Positions 52,844 to 61,270 of a DNA stretch of 64,000 nucleotides are shown here, in pieces. Position numbers and translations under genes: made by a program. The stretch is taken from NCBI GenBank assembly GCA_964575895.1, contig CAZNTE010000011.1:1-64000 (forward strand), read 5' to 3'. This DNA comes from Gudongella sp964575895. Its GTDB lineage: Bacteria; Bacillota; Clostridia; Tissierellales; Tissierellaceae. The notes below the pieces were generated by a model. It made no database searches. It was given only the letters and a program-made list of their open reading frames with translations, and was not told where the DNA came from. The stretch's first letter is position 1; each line of letters starts with the position of its first letter.

Positions 52844-54016
52844 ATGGATGAAATACGTGTATTGACTATGAATGAAATATACCAATATACTAGAAATAAT
52901 CAGCTTGCATATCCCACATTTTACAAGGGTAGCAAAGATGAACTAGAAACCATGATTAAGAGGCAAAAGGAGATTTTAGAAACATCAAGTGATCTTACAC
53001 CTATTGGATACTTCAATGATGGAAATTTGGCAGGAAATATGTTGTTGGTAGATTTTAGGATGAATTACTCAGGAGAGATTCTGCCCATAGGTGGAATTAG
53101 TGCACTAGCTGTTCACCCAGCTTATAAGAAGCAGGGAATAGCAAGAAGCTTAATTCAATATGGTTTAAAATGGAGTAAGGATAAGAACCATCTATTCAGT
53201 ATATTATATCCATTCAATCATAAATTTTATAAGAACTTTAACTACGGTTTTACAATACCTCAATATCACTATAGTTTTCACCCAAAAGACATAATTATTG
53301 GAACTGATCTAACAAATATAAAGTGGATAGAAGATAAGGATAGAGAGAGGATACTAAAGTTTCATAATGAATATTGTTTGGAAACTGCTGGAGCAGTATT
53401 CAAATCAACGATAGATAGAAGACGAATACTAACCCCTGAAGTTTTAAATGGAGTAATATATGAAGTTAAGGATGAGATTAAAGGTTATTTAATATACGAT
53501 GCATCAAACATCGATGCAGATAGACTACTAAGTCAAAAGATGAGGGTAAATGAATTTGTATATAAGGATGGACTTGCCCTTCATGGACTTTTAAGCTTCA
53601 TAAAAAGTCAATCAGACCAATTTGAAAGAGTTGATTTATTTTCCTATGATTCCAAGTTTAATGTTTTCCTAGATGATATTAGCTACAGTAAAGGGGCTAA
53701 GTTATTATTGCCAATTAGTCATAAAGTAGCAGAAGTGGGATTAGGGCTTATGGTTCAGGTTCTTGATCCAAAGAAGGTAATTGAGATGATTTGTGTAGAT
53801 GCTTTTAATCTTGAAGTGAAGTCTAACAAAGAAGAATCAGAGACTTACGAAATAAATGGTGGGGGAGAACTTGTTGTTATTCAAAAGGGACTGCTTTCAA
53901 GTGTACTGTTTGGAAGTATTGATATAAATGAGTTAATAGATAAGGGTTTAATAGATAAACCAAAAGTTAGAATTGATTTATTTGTAAATAAAGTAAGATG
54001 TAATAGTATATTTTAG
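52844..54016 (+). CDS. GNAT acetyltransferase, Eis family
   Basis: This 390-residue protein has an N-terminal GNAT domain (acetyl-CoA loop in LAVHPAYKKQGIARSLIQYGL, about residues 85-105), a second degenerate GNAT-like region, and a C-terminal sterol-carrier-like domain (about 290-390). This three-part layout is that of Eis/enhanced intracellular survival-type enzymes. They acetylate amines, including aminoglycosides in some species; the substrate here is unknown. ATG 52844 has TGGAGG 7 bases upstream. The next gene begins 11 bases after its stop. Confidence 0.85.
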   Translation: MDEIRVLTMNEIYQYTRNNQLAYPTFYKGSKDELETMIKRQKEILETSSDLTPIGYFNDGNLAGNMLLVDFRMNYSGEILPIGGISALAVHPAYKKQGIARSLIQYGLKWSKDKNHLFSILYPFNHKFYKNFNYGFTIPQYHYSFHPKDIIIGTDLTNIKWIEDKDRERILKFHNEYCLETAGAVFKSTIDRRRILTPEVLNGVIYEVKDEIKGYLIYDASNIDADRLLSQKMRVNEFVYKDGLALHGLLSFIKSQSDQFERVDLFSYDSKFNVFLDDISYSKGAKLLLPISHKVAEVGLGLMVQVLDPKKVIEMICVDAFNLEVKSNKEESETYEINGGGELVVIQKGLLSSVLFGSIDINELIDKGLIDKPKVRIDLFVNKVRCNSIF

Positions 54017-54027
54017 TTGGTGATAAG

Positions 54028-54699
54028 ATGATAAAACTACTTAATACAGTTGAAGAACTTAAAAAAAACCTACCAGAATCTTCCATCAGGATCAGAGAGA
54101 TTTTGGTAGATCTTTTGAATGAGATCGATTTGTGTTTGGAAAGTATTCCACAAGAAGACGATCTGCAAATTGAGGTAGAAGACATTTATCATAAGTTGGA
54201 AGATATAATTGATGGTCTGGATTTGGGGTTTGGACAACTACATTTCCTAGATGGTATTCCAGTTAAATTGAACCAGGAAGTAAAAAGACCATCATACAAG
54301 GATTTTGTTGTGGATAGAACAAAGCCTCATACTTTAAATGAAAATATGAAGCACATTAGACCTTTTGGGTTTACTTTTAAGGATGATGATTTTGTTGAAG
54401 CCCATTCTTGGAAAAAATTATATGTGAAAGTTTGTCAGATGTTTTATGGGGATAATAGGGATAAGTTTTTGTCCTTTATTAATAAGACATACATGAATGG
54501 TGACAAGAGGGATTATTTTTCTAAAAAGGAAGAAAGCATGATTGAACCATTTAAACTAGATGATGATTTTTTCATAGAAACAAAATTTGATGCCAATACC
54601 ATAAGGGATCTAGTGTCGAGGATATTAAAAGAATTAGGGTACAACACTGATAGTTTCATTGTTTACTTTAGAGCTGATTATAACCCAATACACCGATAA
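54028..54699 (+). CDS. protein of unknown function
   Basis: This 223-residue soluble protein has an acidic helical N-terminal half (1-75) and a C-terminal domain (about 100-220) containing EAHSWKKLYVKVCQMFYGD, RDYFSKKEE and FFIETKFDANTIRDLV. The C-terminal part resembles a small domain I recall at the ends of some restriction-type and other DNA-related proteins, but I cannot name it with confidence. It follows the GNAT gene by 11 bases with GGTG upstream and is probably cotranscribed with it. Confidence 0.6.
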   Translation: MIKLLNTVEELKKNLPESSIRIREILVDLLNEIDLCLESIPQEDDLQIEVEDIYHKLEDIIDGLDLGFGQLHFLDGIPVKLNQEVKRPSYKDFVVDRTKPHTLNENMKHIRPFGFTFKDDDFVEAHSWKKLYVKVCQMFYGDNRDKFLSFINKTYMNGDKRDYFSKKEESMIEPFKLDDDFFIETKFDANTIRDLVSRILKELGYNTDSFIVYFRADYNPIHR

Positions 54700-54708
54700 T
54701 AAATTTTA

Positions 54709-54737
54709 TTGTAATTATTACATAAATAGAATATAAT
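54709..54737 (+). promoter_or_regulatory. sigma-A promoter of the PAS-GGDEF-HD-GYP gene
   Basis: TTGTAA (54709-54714), 17 bases, a perfect TATAAT (54732-54737), 39 bases before ATG 54776. Confidence 0.65.
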
Positions 54738-54775
54738 CTAATTACTGTACATAAAATCGGAATAAGAGCTCTAAA

Positions 54776-56623
54776 ATGCAAGGGCTCAGCTTTAATATTG
54801 GAATTTGTGAAATTGATAATGAGGGTAGTGATAGACAAATGAAAAGTAGTATCAATAGAAAACTGAATAATGATAATTCTTTTATAAGCCTTTTTGATTC
54901 AACATCCGATTTAGTATTTTTGAAGGACTTAAACGGTATATATGTGGAATGTAATAAAGGCTTTGCTGAATTAAATGGATTACCCAAGGAAGAAATTATT
55001 GGGAAAAATGACTTTGAATTGTATGATGAACCCACAGCAAAATTATATATTGAGGACGATCATAGAATTATCAACAATGAAAAATCAAGTCATTTTGAAG
55101 CCTGGATAAGCTTTCCTGATGGAAGGCCGGTTTTCTATAGCACTCTTAAGAGTCCATACAGAGATGAAGAAGGAAATGTAATTGGAATCCTATCCATAAG
55201 CCGTGATTCTACTGAGAAAAAAAGACTTGAGGATAAACTAGTTGAAAGAGAAGCTTATTTAGCCTCAGTATTAAATACAACTCATGATGGTTTCTATCTA
55301 ATTGATTTTGAAGGGTATATACTGGATGTAAACAAGGCTTCCTGTGAACTTCTGGGTTATACTGAAGAAGAGTTAATAGGTAGTCATATAAGTAAAATAG
55401 ACTCAGTAATTGAAAGCCAAGAACACATTAATAATCTTATTAAAGAAATAAAAACTAACTCTAAGGTTTTTGAAACTTCTCATAAAAAGAAGAATGGAAA
55501 TATAATAGATATTGAAATGTCAGCATCTGTTTTAAATGGAGATTACCCATACCTAGTTTGTTTTGTTAGGGATATAACTGAAAAGAAAAACAAACTGAAA
55601 TATATCCAAAGACTGAGTTATCATGACTTTTTAACTGGTTTATACAATAAGAGATTCATGGACATTCATGTTAAAAGGATGGATGAAGAAAGTAATTTGC
55701 CTATAACTATGATAGTTTTAGATATGGATAACCTTAAGGTTACAAATGACTCATTCGGACATAAAGTTGGAGACAACCTAATAAAAGAAGTGGCAAAGAC
55801 AATTAAGAGTTGTTTTAGACAAGATGAACTAATCGGCAGGGTTGGAGGAGATGAATTTTTAATTGCACTTCCAAATGTTGGAGATAAGGAAGCTAAAAAA
55901 ATAATTGCTAGAATTAAGAATGCCATAAAGAGTATAAAAATAGATTCTACAGTGGTATCAATATCTGCAGGATATGCTGTTAAAAATCATATCAATGAGG
56001 ATATTTACGAAGTTCAAATCCAGGCTGATAACATGATGTATATGGATAAAATTGGACATCTGGATGTAAGGAATAGAGAGATAGTTAATTCATATATGGA
56101 AAAAATATATAGCAAGTCACCTTTAGAGAGGCTTCATACTGATAATGTTGTGGAGTTAAGCAAAAGACTTGGGGAAAAACTAAATCTTAATAAGGAACAA
56201 ATGGAAGATCTTCTCATGGCAGCAAAATATCATGATATAGGCAAAGTATCTATTGAAGAGAGAGTTTTAAATAAGAAAGGCTCCTTAAACAATGAAGAAT
56301 ATGATGAAATAAGGAAGCACTCAGAGACTGGATATAGAATCTTAAAATCCATGGAAGAGTTCTATGGAATTTCTAAAATAGTTTTACATCATCATGCAAA
56401 ATGGGATGGAAGTGGTTATCCCTTAGGTATAAGAGGTGATGAAATTCCTTTCCTATCAAGGATTATTGGAATTACTGAAGCTTATGATGATATGATTAAT
56501 CCAAGAGGCCATAAAAAGGAAAAAAGCATTGAAGAAGCTAAGGAAGAATTATTAAGATGTTCGGGAAGTCAATTTGATCCTGAGATTGTAGAAGTGTTTA
56601 TTAACGGTGTCATAAATAGTTAA
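54776..56623 (+). CDS. PAS-PAS-GGDEF-HD-GYP cyclic-di-GMP enzyme
   Basis: This 615-residue soluble protein has PAS 1 (about 38-155), PAS 2 (about 158-270), a GGDEF domain (about 280-435; GRVGGDEF, LDMDNLKVTNDSFGHKVGD) and an HD-GYP domain (about 440-615; KYHDIGKVSIEERVLNKKG, HHAKWDGSGYPLGIRGDEIP). It could both make and break cyclic-di-GMP under control of the PAS sensors. The GGDEF motif and HD-GYP residues are intact, although the usual Glu after HH is Ala. The start is uncertain: ATG 54776 has only weak AAGAG, and ATG 54839 is an alternative; the promoter allows either. Confidence 0.9.
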   Translation: MQGLSFNIGICEIDNEGSDRQMKSSINRKLNNDNSFISLFDSTSDLVFLKDLNGIYVECNKGFAELNGLPKEEIIGKNDFELYDEPTAKLYIEDDHRIINNEKSSHFEAWISFPDGRPVFYSTLKSPYRDEEGNVIGILSISRDSTEKKRLEDKLVEREAYLASVLNTTHDGFYLIDFEGYILDVNKASCELLGYTEEELIGSHISKIDSVIESQEHINNLIKEIKTNSKVFETSHKKKNGNIIDIEMSASVLNGDYPYLVCFVRDITEKKNKLKYIQRLSYHDFLTGLYNKRFMDIHVKRMDEESNLPITMIVLDMDNLKVTNDSFGHKVGDNLIKEVAKTIKSCFRQDELIGRVGGDEFLIALPNVGDKEAKKIIARIKNAIKSIKIDSTVVSISAGYAVKNHINEDIYEVQIQADNMMYMDKIGHLDVRNREIVNSYMEKIYSKSPLERLHTDNVVELSKRLGEKLNLNKEQMEDLLMAAKYHDIGKVSIEERVLNKKGSLNNEEYDEIRKHSETGYRILKSMEEFYGISKIVLHHHAKWDGSGYPLGIRGDEIPFLSRIIGITEAYDDMINPRGHKKEKSIEEAKEELLRCSGSQFDPEIVEVFINGVINS

Positions 56624-56646
56624 ATCCCCATTTTGGGGATTTTTAC
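56623..56646. terminator. bidirectional terminator
   Basis: AATCCCC faces GGGGATT around TTTT-rich loop, then TTTTTA. It ends the cyclic-di-GMP gene (plus) and lies at the 3' end of the lysE-type gene (minus). Confidence 0.75.
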
Positions 56647-57227
56647 ATTACTATGGTTATAGCTGTATAGACCAATAATAGTGCCATAACTGTGTTAACT
56701 AACTTATGATGTTCACTAAGAAATTTTTGGAATAAGGAACCAAACAAACCCCAACTTACTGTGGAAATTAATGCAATTGTTGCTAAAAGGAGTGCGAAAC
56801 CAAAATAAACCCCAATTGAGTCAAAGTAGGGTGTTATAAATGTTGATGAGGTGGTAAGAGCATAAACAATACCCTTTATATTTACAAATTGTAGCAATAA
56901 ACCCGTGGTAAATTTTATTGTTCTTGAAGCACTTTCTCCATCGTTTTTTGGTTTACTGCTAAATATTTTGTAGGCTAAGTATAGTATGTAAGAAGCTCCA
57001 ACAAAAGTCATTACAGGCTGTATGGCTGGGATAATTCTATAGAGTGTAGAGCTAAAGACATTTGATAAAAAAAGTATAACAAAAAATCCTGTAAATACAC
57101 CAAAATTAAATTTAATACTCTTCTTTAGACCAAACTTACTGGCATTAGCCATGGACATAAGATTATTTGGACCTGGAGTAAAGGTAGTGATTAATATGTA
57201 TGATACAAAAGCAGCAATGTTTGGCAT
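56643..57227 (-). CDS. LysE/RhtB-family amino-acid exporter
   Basis: This 194-residue membrane protein has six helices and the family opening FVSYILITTFTPGPNNLMSM, including the TPGPNN motif. The family exports lysine, homoserine, threonine or similar amino acids; which one is not clear. The start at 57227 has GGAGA 6 bases upstream. A longer start at 57287 would add a hydrophilic leader overlapping the promoter. It converges with the cyclic-di-GMP gene. Confidence 0.9.
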   Translation of the reverse strand: MPNIAAFVSYILITTFTPGPNNLMSMANASKFGLKKSIKFNFGVFTGFFVILFLSNVFSSTLYRIIPAIQPVMTFVGASYILYLAYKIFSSKPKNDGESASRTIKFTTGLLLQFVNIKGIVYALTTSSTFITPYFDSIGVYFGFALLLATIALISTVSWGLFGSLFQKFLSEHHKLVNTVMALLLVYTAITIVM

Positions 57228-57264
57228 AAAAAGATCTCCTTTATACAATTTATATATCACTTCC

Positions 57265-57293
57265 ATTTTATCAGAATATAGTAGCAAAGTGAA
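57265..57293 (-). promoter_or_regulatory. probable promoter of the LysE-type exporter
   Basis: On the minus strand TTCACT (plus 57288-57293), 17 bases, TAAAAT (plus 57265-57270), 38 bases upstream of the start codon at 57227. Confidence 0.5.
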
Positions 57294-57317
57294 ATAAAAT
57301 ATAATAACTTAATCAGC

Positions 57318-57346
57318 TTGAAAAAAGCTTCATATTAAGCCATAAT
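57318..57346 (+). promoter_or_regulatory. sigma-A promoter of the small-membrane-protein cluster
   Basis: TTGAAA (57318-57323), 17 bases, CATAAT (57341-57346), 26 bases before the TTG start at 57372. Confidence 0.6.
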
Positions 57347-57371
57347 AAAATATATGAGAGGAGATGATAAC

Positions 57372-57644
57372 TTGAATAGGTATTCTATAAGTGATCTTTT
57401 AGCAGATTTATTATTAGGACTAGGATTTATATTGATGGTATCACCTTTATTTATATATTGGTTTATTCATGGAAATTACTACCGTTTAATATGGATATTA
57501 AGTGGGCCATATCCATTTCATGCCTTGGTTGGGGGCACTTTTCAATATTTATTTTATGGGGGCTTAGTAGTAGCTGGATTATCCTTGATTGCCATATCTA
57601 TTATATCAAGGAAATCCAAGAAAACATCTAATTATTGGTATTAG
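57372..57644 (+). CDS. small membrane protein of unknown function
   Basis: This 90-residue protein has two hydrophobic helices (about 12-33 and 55-77) and a basic tail (SRKSKKTS). The TTG start at 57372 has GGAG 8 bases upstream; ATG 57354 has no ribosome site and its first codons contain the TTG start's ribosome site. I recognise no family. It leads a cluster of three small membrane proteins. Confidence 0.6.
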   Translation: MNRYSISDLLADLLLGLGFILMVSPLFIYWFIHGNYYRLIWILSGPYPFHALVGGTFQYLFYGGLVVAGLSLIAISIISRKSKKTSNYWY

Positions 57645-57652
57645 CTAGTAGT

Positions 57653-57799
57653 ATGAAGATAGCTAACCTAGGAATAATTGGAGGAGCAGATGGACCAACT
57701 AGAATTTATATTTCGGGTAGTATTAATTGGCAATATTTGGCTTTGTTTATTATAATTATCGTATTTCTTTACAAGTACTATCAGAAAAGCAAGAAGTAA
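57653..57799 (+). CDS. 48-residue membrane protein with GGADGPT motif
   Basis: A short frame from ATG 57653 to TAA 57797-57799 encodes MKIANLGIIGGADGPTRIYI, then a membrane helix (WQYLALFIIIIVFLYKYY) and basic KKSKK-type end. The GIIGGADGPT motif is the signature of the beta subunit of sodium-pumping decarboxylases (OadB/GcdB), but the remainder of that large protein is absent. Similar stand-alone peptides occur in clostridia, often called decarboxylase beta fragments. There is no strong ribosome site, so it may be translated by coupling to the gene 8 bases upstream. Confidence 0.6.
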   Translation: MKIANLGIIGGADGPTRIYISGSINWQYLALFIIIIVFLYKYYQKSKK

Positions 57800-57818
57800 C
57801 ATAATACGGAGGTTTTTG

Positions 57819-58139
57819 ATGAAAGATAAGCTAATGAAAATGTTACCCTACTTGGGAGTTATAATAGCAGCAATGTATTTGATGCCCTTGTATGGAAAGA
57901 ACACTGGAAGTTTTATACTAATTCTATTATATGGTGTGCCTTTGGTAATATTACTGGTATCTATAGTATATGCTGCTAATCTGGGGCTAAATATTTTTTT
58001 AAGTATAATGGTTGGAATCATATTCATCCCAACCATTATTATTTACTATAATTCATCCGCATTTATATATGTGCTTATTTATATAGGTATTTCAATATTG
58101 GGACAAATATTGGGAAGATATGTATTTAGGAGAAAATAA
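57819..58139 (+). CDS. small polytopic membrane protein of unknown function
   Basis: This 106-residue protein has about four hydrophobic helices and a basic C-terminus (GRYVFRRK). ATG 57819 has CGGAGG 6 bases upstream; an in-frame TTG three bases earlier is less likely. It follows the GGADGPT peptide by 19 bases and ends 22 bases before the EamA-type gene, so it is probably part of one operon. No family is recognised. Confidence 0.6.
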   Translation: MKDKLMKMLPYLGVIIAAMYLMPLYGKNTGSFILILLYGVPLVILLVSIVYAANLGLNIFLSIMVGIIFIPTIIIYYNSSAFIYVLIYIGISILGQILGRYVFRRK

Positions 58140-58161
58140 TGATTCAAATTTTGGAGGAGAC

Positions 58162-59067
58162 ATGAAAAATAGAGAGCTAAGAGCTAGCATATTATTACTA
58201 TTAACAGCTGCAATATGGGGATTTGCCTTTGTAGCCCAAAGAATAGGTATGGAGTATATAGGACCATTTACTTTTAATGCAATTCGTTTTGCCTTGGGTA
58301 GCATCTCCTTACTTCCTGTGATTTATTTTTTGGGAAATGGCAAGAATAAAGTTAGAACAAATGAGGAATCTAACAAGAAGTTGTTATTATATGGGGTGCT
58401 TGCTGGCACAGTACTTTTCACGGCAGCTACCTTACAACAGGTAGGCTTAAAGTATACAACAGCTGGTAATGCTGGGTTTATAACTAGTTTATACATAGTT
58501 ATCGTTCCACTCATAGGATTGTTTTTAAGACAGAAATCAAATGTTTACATATGGACTGGAGCTATTGTTGCTGCAATTGGATTATATTTTTTAAGTATAA
58601 CCAGTGACTTTGTAATTCAATTTGGAGATCTGCTACAATTAATTGGTGCATTTTTTTGGGCATCACATATAATTATTATTGGATATTTTGTAAAGAATGC
58701 AAATCCAATTAAACTATCATCAATTCAGTTTGCAATGTGTTCAATTTTGAGCCTGATTGCAGCTTTAATTACTGAAACTATAGAAATTTCTGGGATCTTA
58801 TCTGCTGGAATTCCTATACTTTATGGTGGATTAATGTCAGTTGGAGTTGCCTATACTCTACAAGTAGTGGCACAAAAGGATGCCAAGCCATCCCATGCAG
58901 CTATTGCTCTTTCCATGGAAGCGGTATTTGCAGCAATTGGTGGTATTATCCTCCTTGGGGAATCAATGTCCTTACGAGGCTATTTCGGGGCAGTATTAAT
59001 GTTAATTGGAATGTTGTTATCTCAAGGAGAGACAATTGTAAATAGGAGAAAAAGAAGCATCAATTAA
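58162..59067 (+). CDS. EamA-family (DMT) transporter
   Basis: This 301-residue protein has ten predicted helices and two EamA repeats. The first starts LLLLTAAIWGFAFVAQRIGM, a classic opening, and the second includes GAFFWASHIIIIGYF and PSHAAIALSMEAVFAAIGG. It is a metabolite exporter of unknown substrate. ATG 58162 has GGAGGAG just upstream; the longer in-frame start at 58120 lies in the previous gene. Confidence 0.9.
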   Translation: MKNRELRASILLLLTAAIWGFAFVAQRIGMEYIGPFTFNAIRFALGSISLLPVIYFLGNGKNKVRTNEESNKKLLLYGVLAGTVLFTAATLQQVGLKYTTAGNAGFITSLYIVIVPLIGLFLRQKSNVYIWTGAIVAAIGLYFLSITSDFVIQFGDLLQLIGAFFWASHIIIIGYFVKNANPIKLSSIQFAMCSILSLIAALITETIEISGILSAGIPILYGGLMSVGVAYTLQVVAQKDAKPSHAAIALSMEAVFAAIGGIILLGESMSLRGYFGAVLMLIGMLLSQGETIVNRRKRSIN

Positions 59068-59093
59068 GTATTTAACAAATGGAGATGTGTAAA

Positions 59094-60059
59094 TTGCCAA
59101 AACTAACAAAATTAGTGGGTTTAAGAACTTTAAAGACGGGAGTTGGAGCGGCATTAGCTGTTTTTATAGCCCAATTACTTAACCTTAACTATGGAATAAA
59201 TGCAGGAATAGTTGTGATACTGAGCTTACAGAATACTAGGAGAAAATCATTTCAGTTAGCAGCTATTAGAATTAGTGCTACATTTTTTGCTCTACTCATT
59301 GGTGCATTGGTATTCTCAGTGGTAGGGTTCAATGCTGTAGCCTTTGGTTTATACTTACTGCTTTTTATACCTTTTGCAGTAAGATTCAAATTAAATGATG
59401 GAATAGTACCAGCTTCAGTATTAGTGAGTCATTTATTAGGTGCTGAGGACGTTTCACTTGTAAGTTTGGGCAATGAAATGGCTCAGATGATCATTGGGGC
59501 AGGGATTGCATTAATACTAAATATCTATATGCCAGGGTTAGAGAAGAGAATAAAAGAAGATCTAGAGGGTATAAAAAGAACAAAGCTTGAACTAATAAGA
59601 AATATTTATAAAACCTTGGAGAACTTTGAATTTAGTGACAATTCGCAAATGCTTATTGATGAGATGAATTTAAGAATTGATAATAGTTTAGATAGACTTG
59701 AATTTGATAAAAATGAATATACAATTTTTAATTTGAATGATTACACTTATAAAATTAGCAAAGAGAAGGAAACGCTACAATCATTGGTTTTTCTAAATAA
59801 ACTAGCAAAGAAGCTGGTACAGAATAAGTGTAATATTGAGGAACTTATTAAAATCACTAAAGAGGTGGAACTAACTATTATTGAGAACCAGGGATTTGAA
59901 GTTATTATTGGTAGTATTGAAAAAACCTTAGAAAAATATAAAAAGGAAGAAGCAATGGAATTTGGATTACAAAATTTATCTATTATGTATCAATTTTTAG
60001 AAGAAATGAAGGGGTTATTGATACTTACATCAGGTATTTCTGAAAAAAACATATTTTAA
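59094..60059 (+). CDS. aromatic acid exporter family (ArAE_1/FUSC-like) protein
   Basis: This 321-residue protein has an N-terminal FUSC-type membrane part (about 1-165; GLRTLKTGVGAALAVFIAQL, LSLQNTRRKSFQLAAIRI) and a C-terminal soluble helical domain (about 170-321), as in the Gram-positive ArAE_1 family (YgaE-like). It may export aromatic acids or similar compounds; this rests on family name only. I prefer TTG 59094, with GGAG 9 bases upstream; ATG 59079 and 59085 have no spacer-compatible ribosome site. It follows the EamA gene by about 26 bases. Confidence 0.8.
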   Translation: MPKLTKLVGLRTLKTGVGAALAVFIAQLLNLNYGINAGIVVILSLQNTRRKSFQLAAIRISATFFALLIGALVFSVVGFNAVAFGLYLLLFIPFAVRFKLNDGIVPASVLVSHLLGAEDVSLVSLGNEMAQMIIGAGIALILNIYMPGLEKRIKEDLEGIKRTKLELIRNIYKTLENFEFSDNSQMLIDEMNLRIDNSLDRLEFDKNEYTIFNLNDYTYKISKEKETLQSLVFLNKLAKKLVQNKCNIEELIKITKEVELTIIENQGFEVIIGSIEKTLEKYKKEEAMEFGLQNLSIMYQFLEEMKGLLILTSGISEKNIF

Positions 60060-60117
60060 AAAGCGAGAATTGGAGTACAATAAATATATAATAAAAGTTT
60101 ATAGGGGTGTTTCTATT

Positions 60118-61254
60118 ATGATATACTTTTACGTTGCTATGATTGTTATGCAAATGATAGTGATAAATTTATACATAACTTTTAAATTATCCAAAAAAAA
60201 ATATTCTAGAGCAGTTAATATAATGGTTATGTCTATTTATTCTGCTCTTTTGTTTTATGCTGTTCATATAGGCTTTAACACTCTTAATAATATAGATAAT
60301 TTTCAAGGTAATGGTTTGTTGTTATGGTTAGTCAGTGCTTATGTAATTCCATTATTATTTCTATTAAATCAACCAATAAAAATTACTTTAACCATGTTTA
60401 TTTCAACATGGGTTTATACATATATTATCTTTGCTTTGTCAGTTCGATTCGGGCACATATTCAATGGCAATAATTTTCAATTAATAGTATTGCTAAGTCA
60501 AACACTTCTTCATGCCATATCTATAAAGAAGATATATATTCTTTTAAGCAATCAATTCACTTATACATTGTGGAATTCTAATGAAAGAATCATAAGTCAT
60601 ATGCTATCCCTTAGCCTATCTTTATTATCCCTTGTAGCAATTTCAAATTATACTTTTATTGAAGGTATTAGTACCATAAATGGATTAATCATACTTTTCG
60701 TTATTATTTCCATATCTTTATTGTCATATAATCTTGCATTCCAATTTTCGAGAGTCAACGAGGATGCAGAGGTTTTCCTAAAGAAATCTAGAACAGACAC
60801 CTTAACAGGCCTTAAGAATCGGCAAGTCCTTTTAGATGATGTTACATCTAAAATAAATAAGGGACTTCCCTTTAACCTGATCTTTCTTGATTTAGATAAT
60901 TTCAAATCCATAAATGACGTATTTGGTCATGCTAAGGGCGATGAGTACTTGATAGACTTTACAAAGGAGATGTTGAAAAGATACTACAGAAATAATTTTT
61001 ATAGGATATCAGGTGATGAATTTGTTGTAATTATTGATGGAGATAAGATAGATAATGATAAGTTAGAAATCGAAAATATTGAATATACAAATGAAATAAC
61101 TGGACTAAGGTTTTTAGGGTTAAGTGCTGGGACTTCTCATTTTCCAACAGATTCTAAATCCCTTTCTGATTTATTATCTACAGCGGATTACAATATGTAC
61201 CAGAAAAAGAAAATCAAGCATATGTTTAATAAAGAAATAGATTTTGCTGAGTAA
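60118..61254 (+). CDS. membrane GGDEF protein with SGDEF active-site variant
   Basis: This 378-residue protein has about six to seven N-terminal membrane helices (1-215) and a C-terminal GGDEF domain (about 220-375): TDTLTGLKNRQVLL, FLDLDNFKSINDVFGHAKGDEY and RISGDEFVV. The first Gly of the signature is Ser, a change that in some proteins lowers or abolishes diguanylate cyclase activity. The metal Asp is kept. ATG 60118 has AGGGGTG 8 bases upstream; the longer start at 60070 has none. The membrane part is likely the sensor. Confidence 0.85.
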   Translation: MIYFYVAMIVMQMIVINLYITFKLSKKKYSRAVNIMVMSIYSALLFYAVHIGFNTLNNIDNFQGNGLLLWLVSAYVIPLLFLLNQPIKITLTMFISTWVYTYIIFALSVRFGHIFNGNNFQLIVLLSQTLLHAISIKKIYILLSNQFTYTLWNSNERIISHMLSLSLSLLSLVAISNYTFIEGISTINGLIILFVIISISLLSYNLAFQFSRVNEDAEVFLKKSRTDTLTGLKNRQVLLDDVTSKINKGLPFNLIFLDLDNFKSINDVFGHAKGDEYLIDFTKEMLKRYYRNNFYRISGDEFVVIIDGDKIDNDKLEIENIEYTNEITGLRFLGLSAGTSHFPTDSKSLSDLLSTADYNMYQKKKIKHMFNKEIDFAE

Positions 61255-61270
61255 TTGAAGGAGGTGTTTT

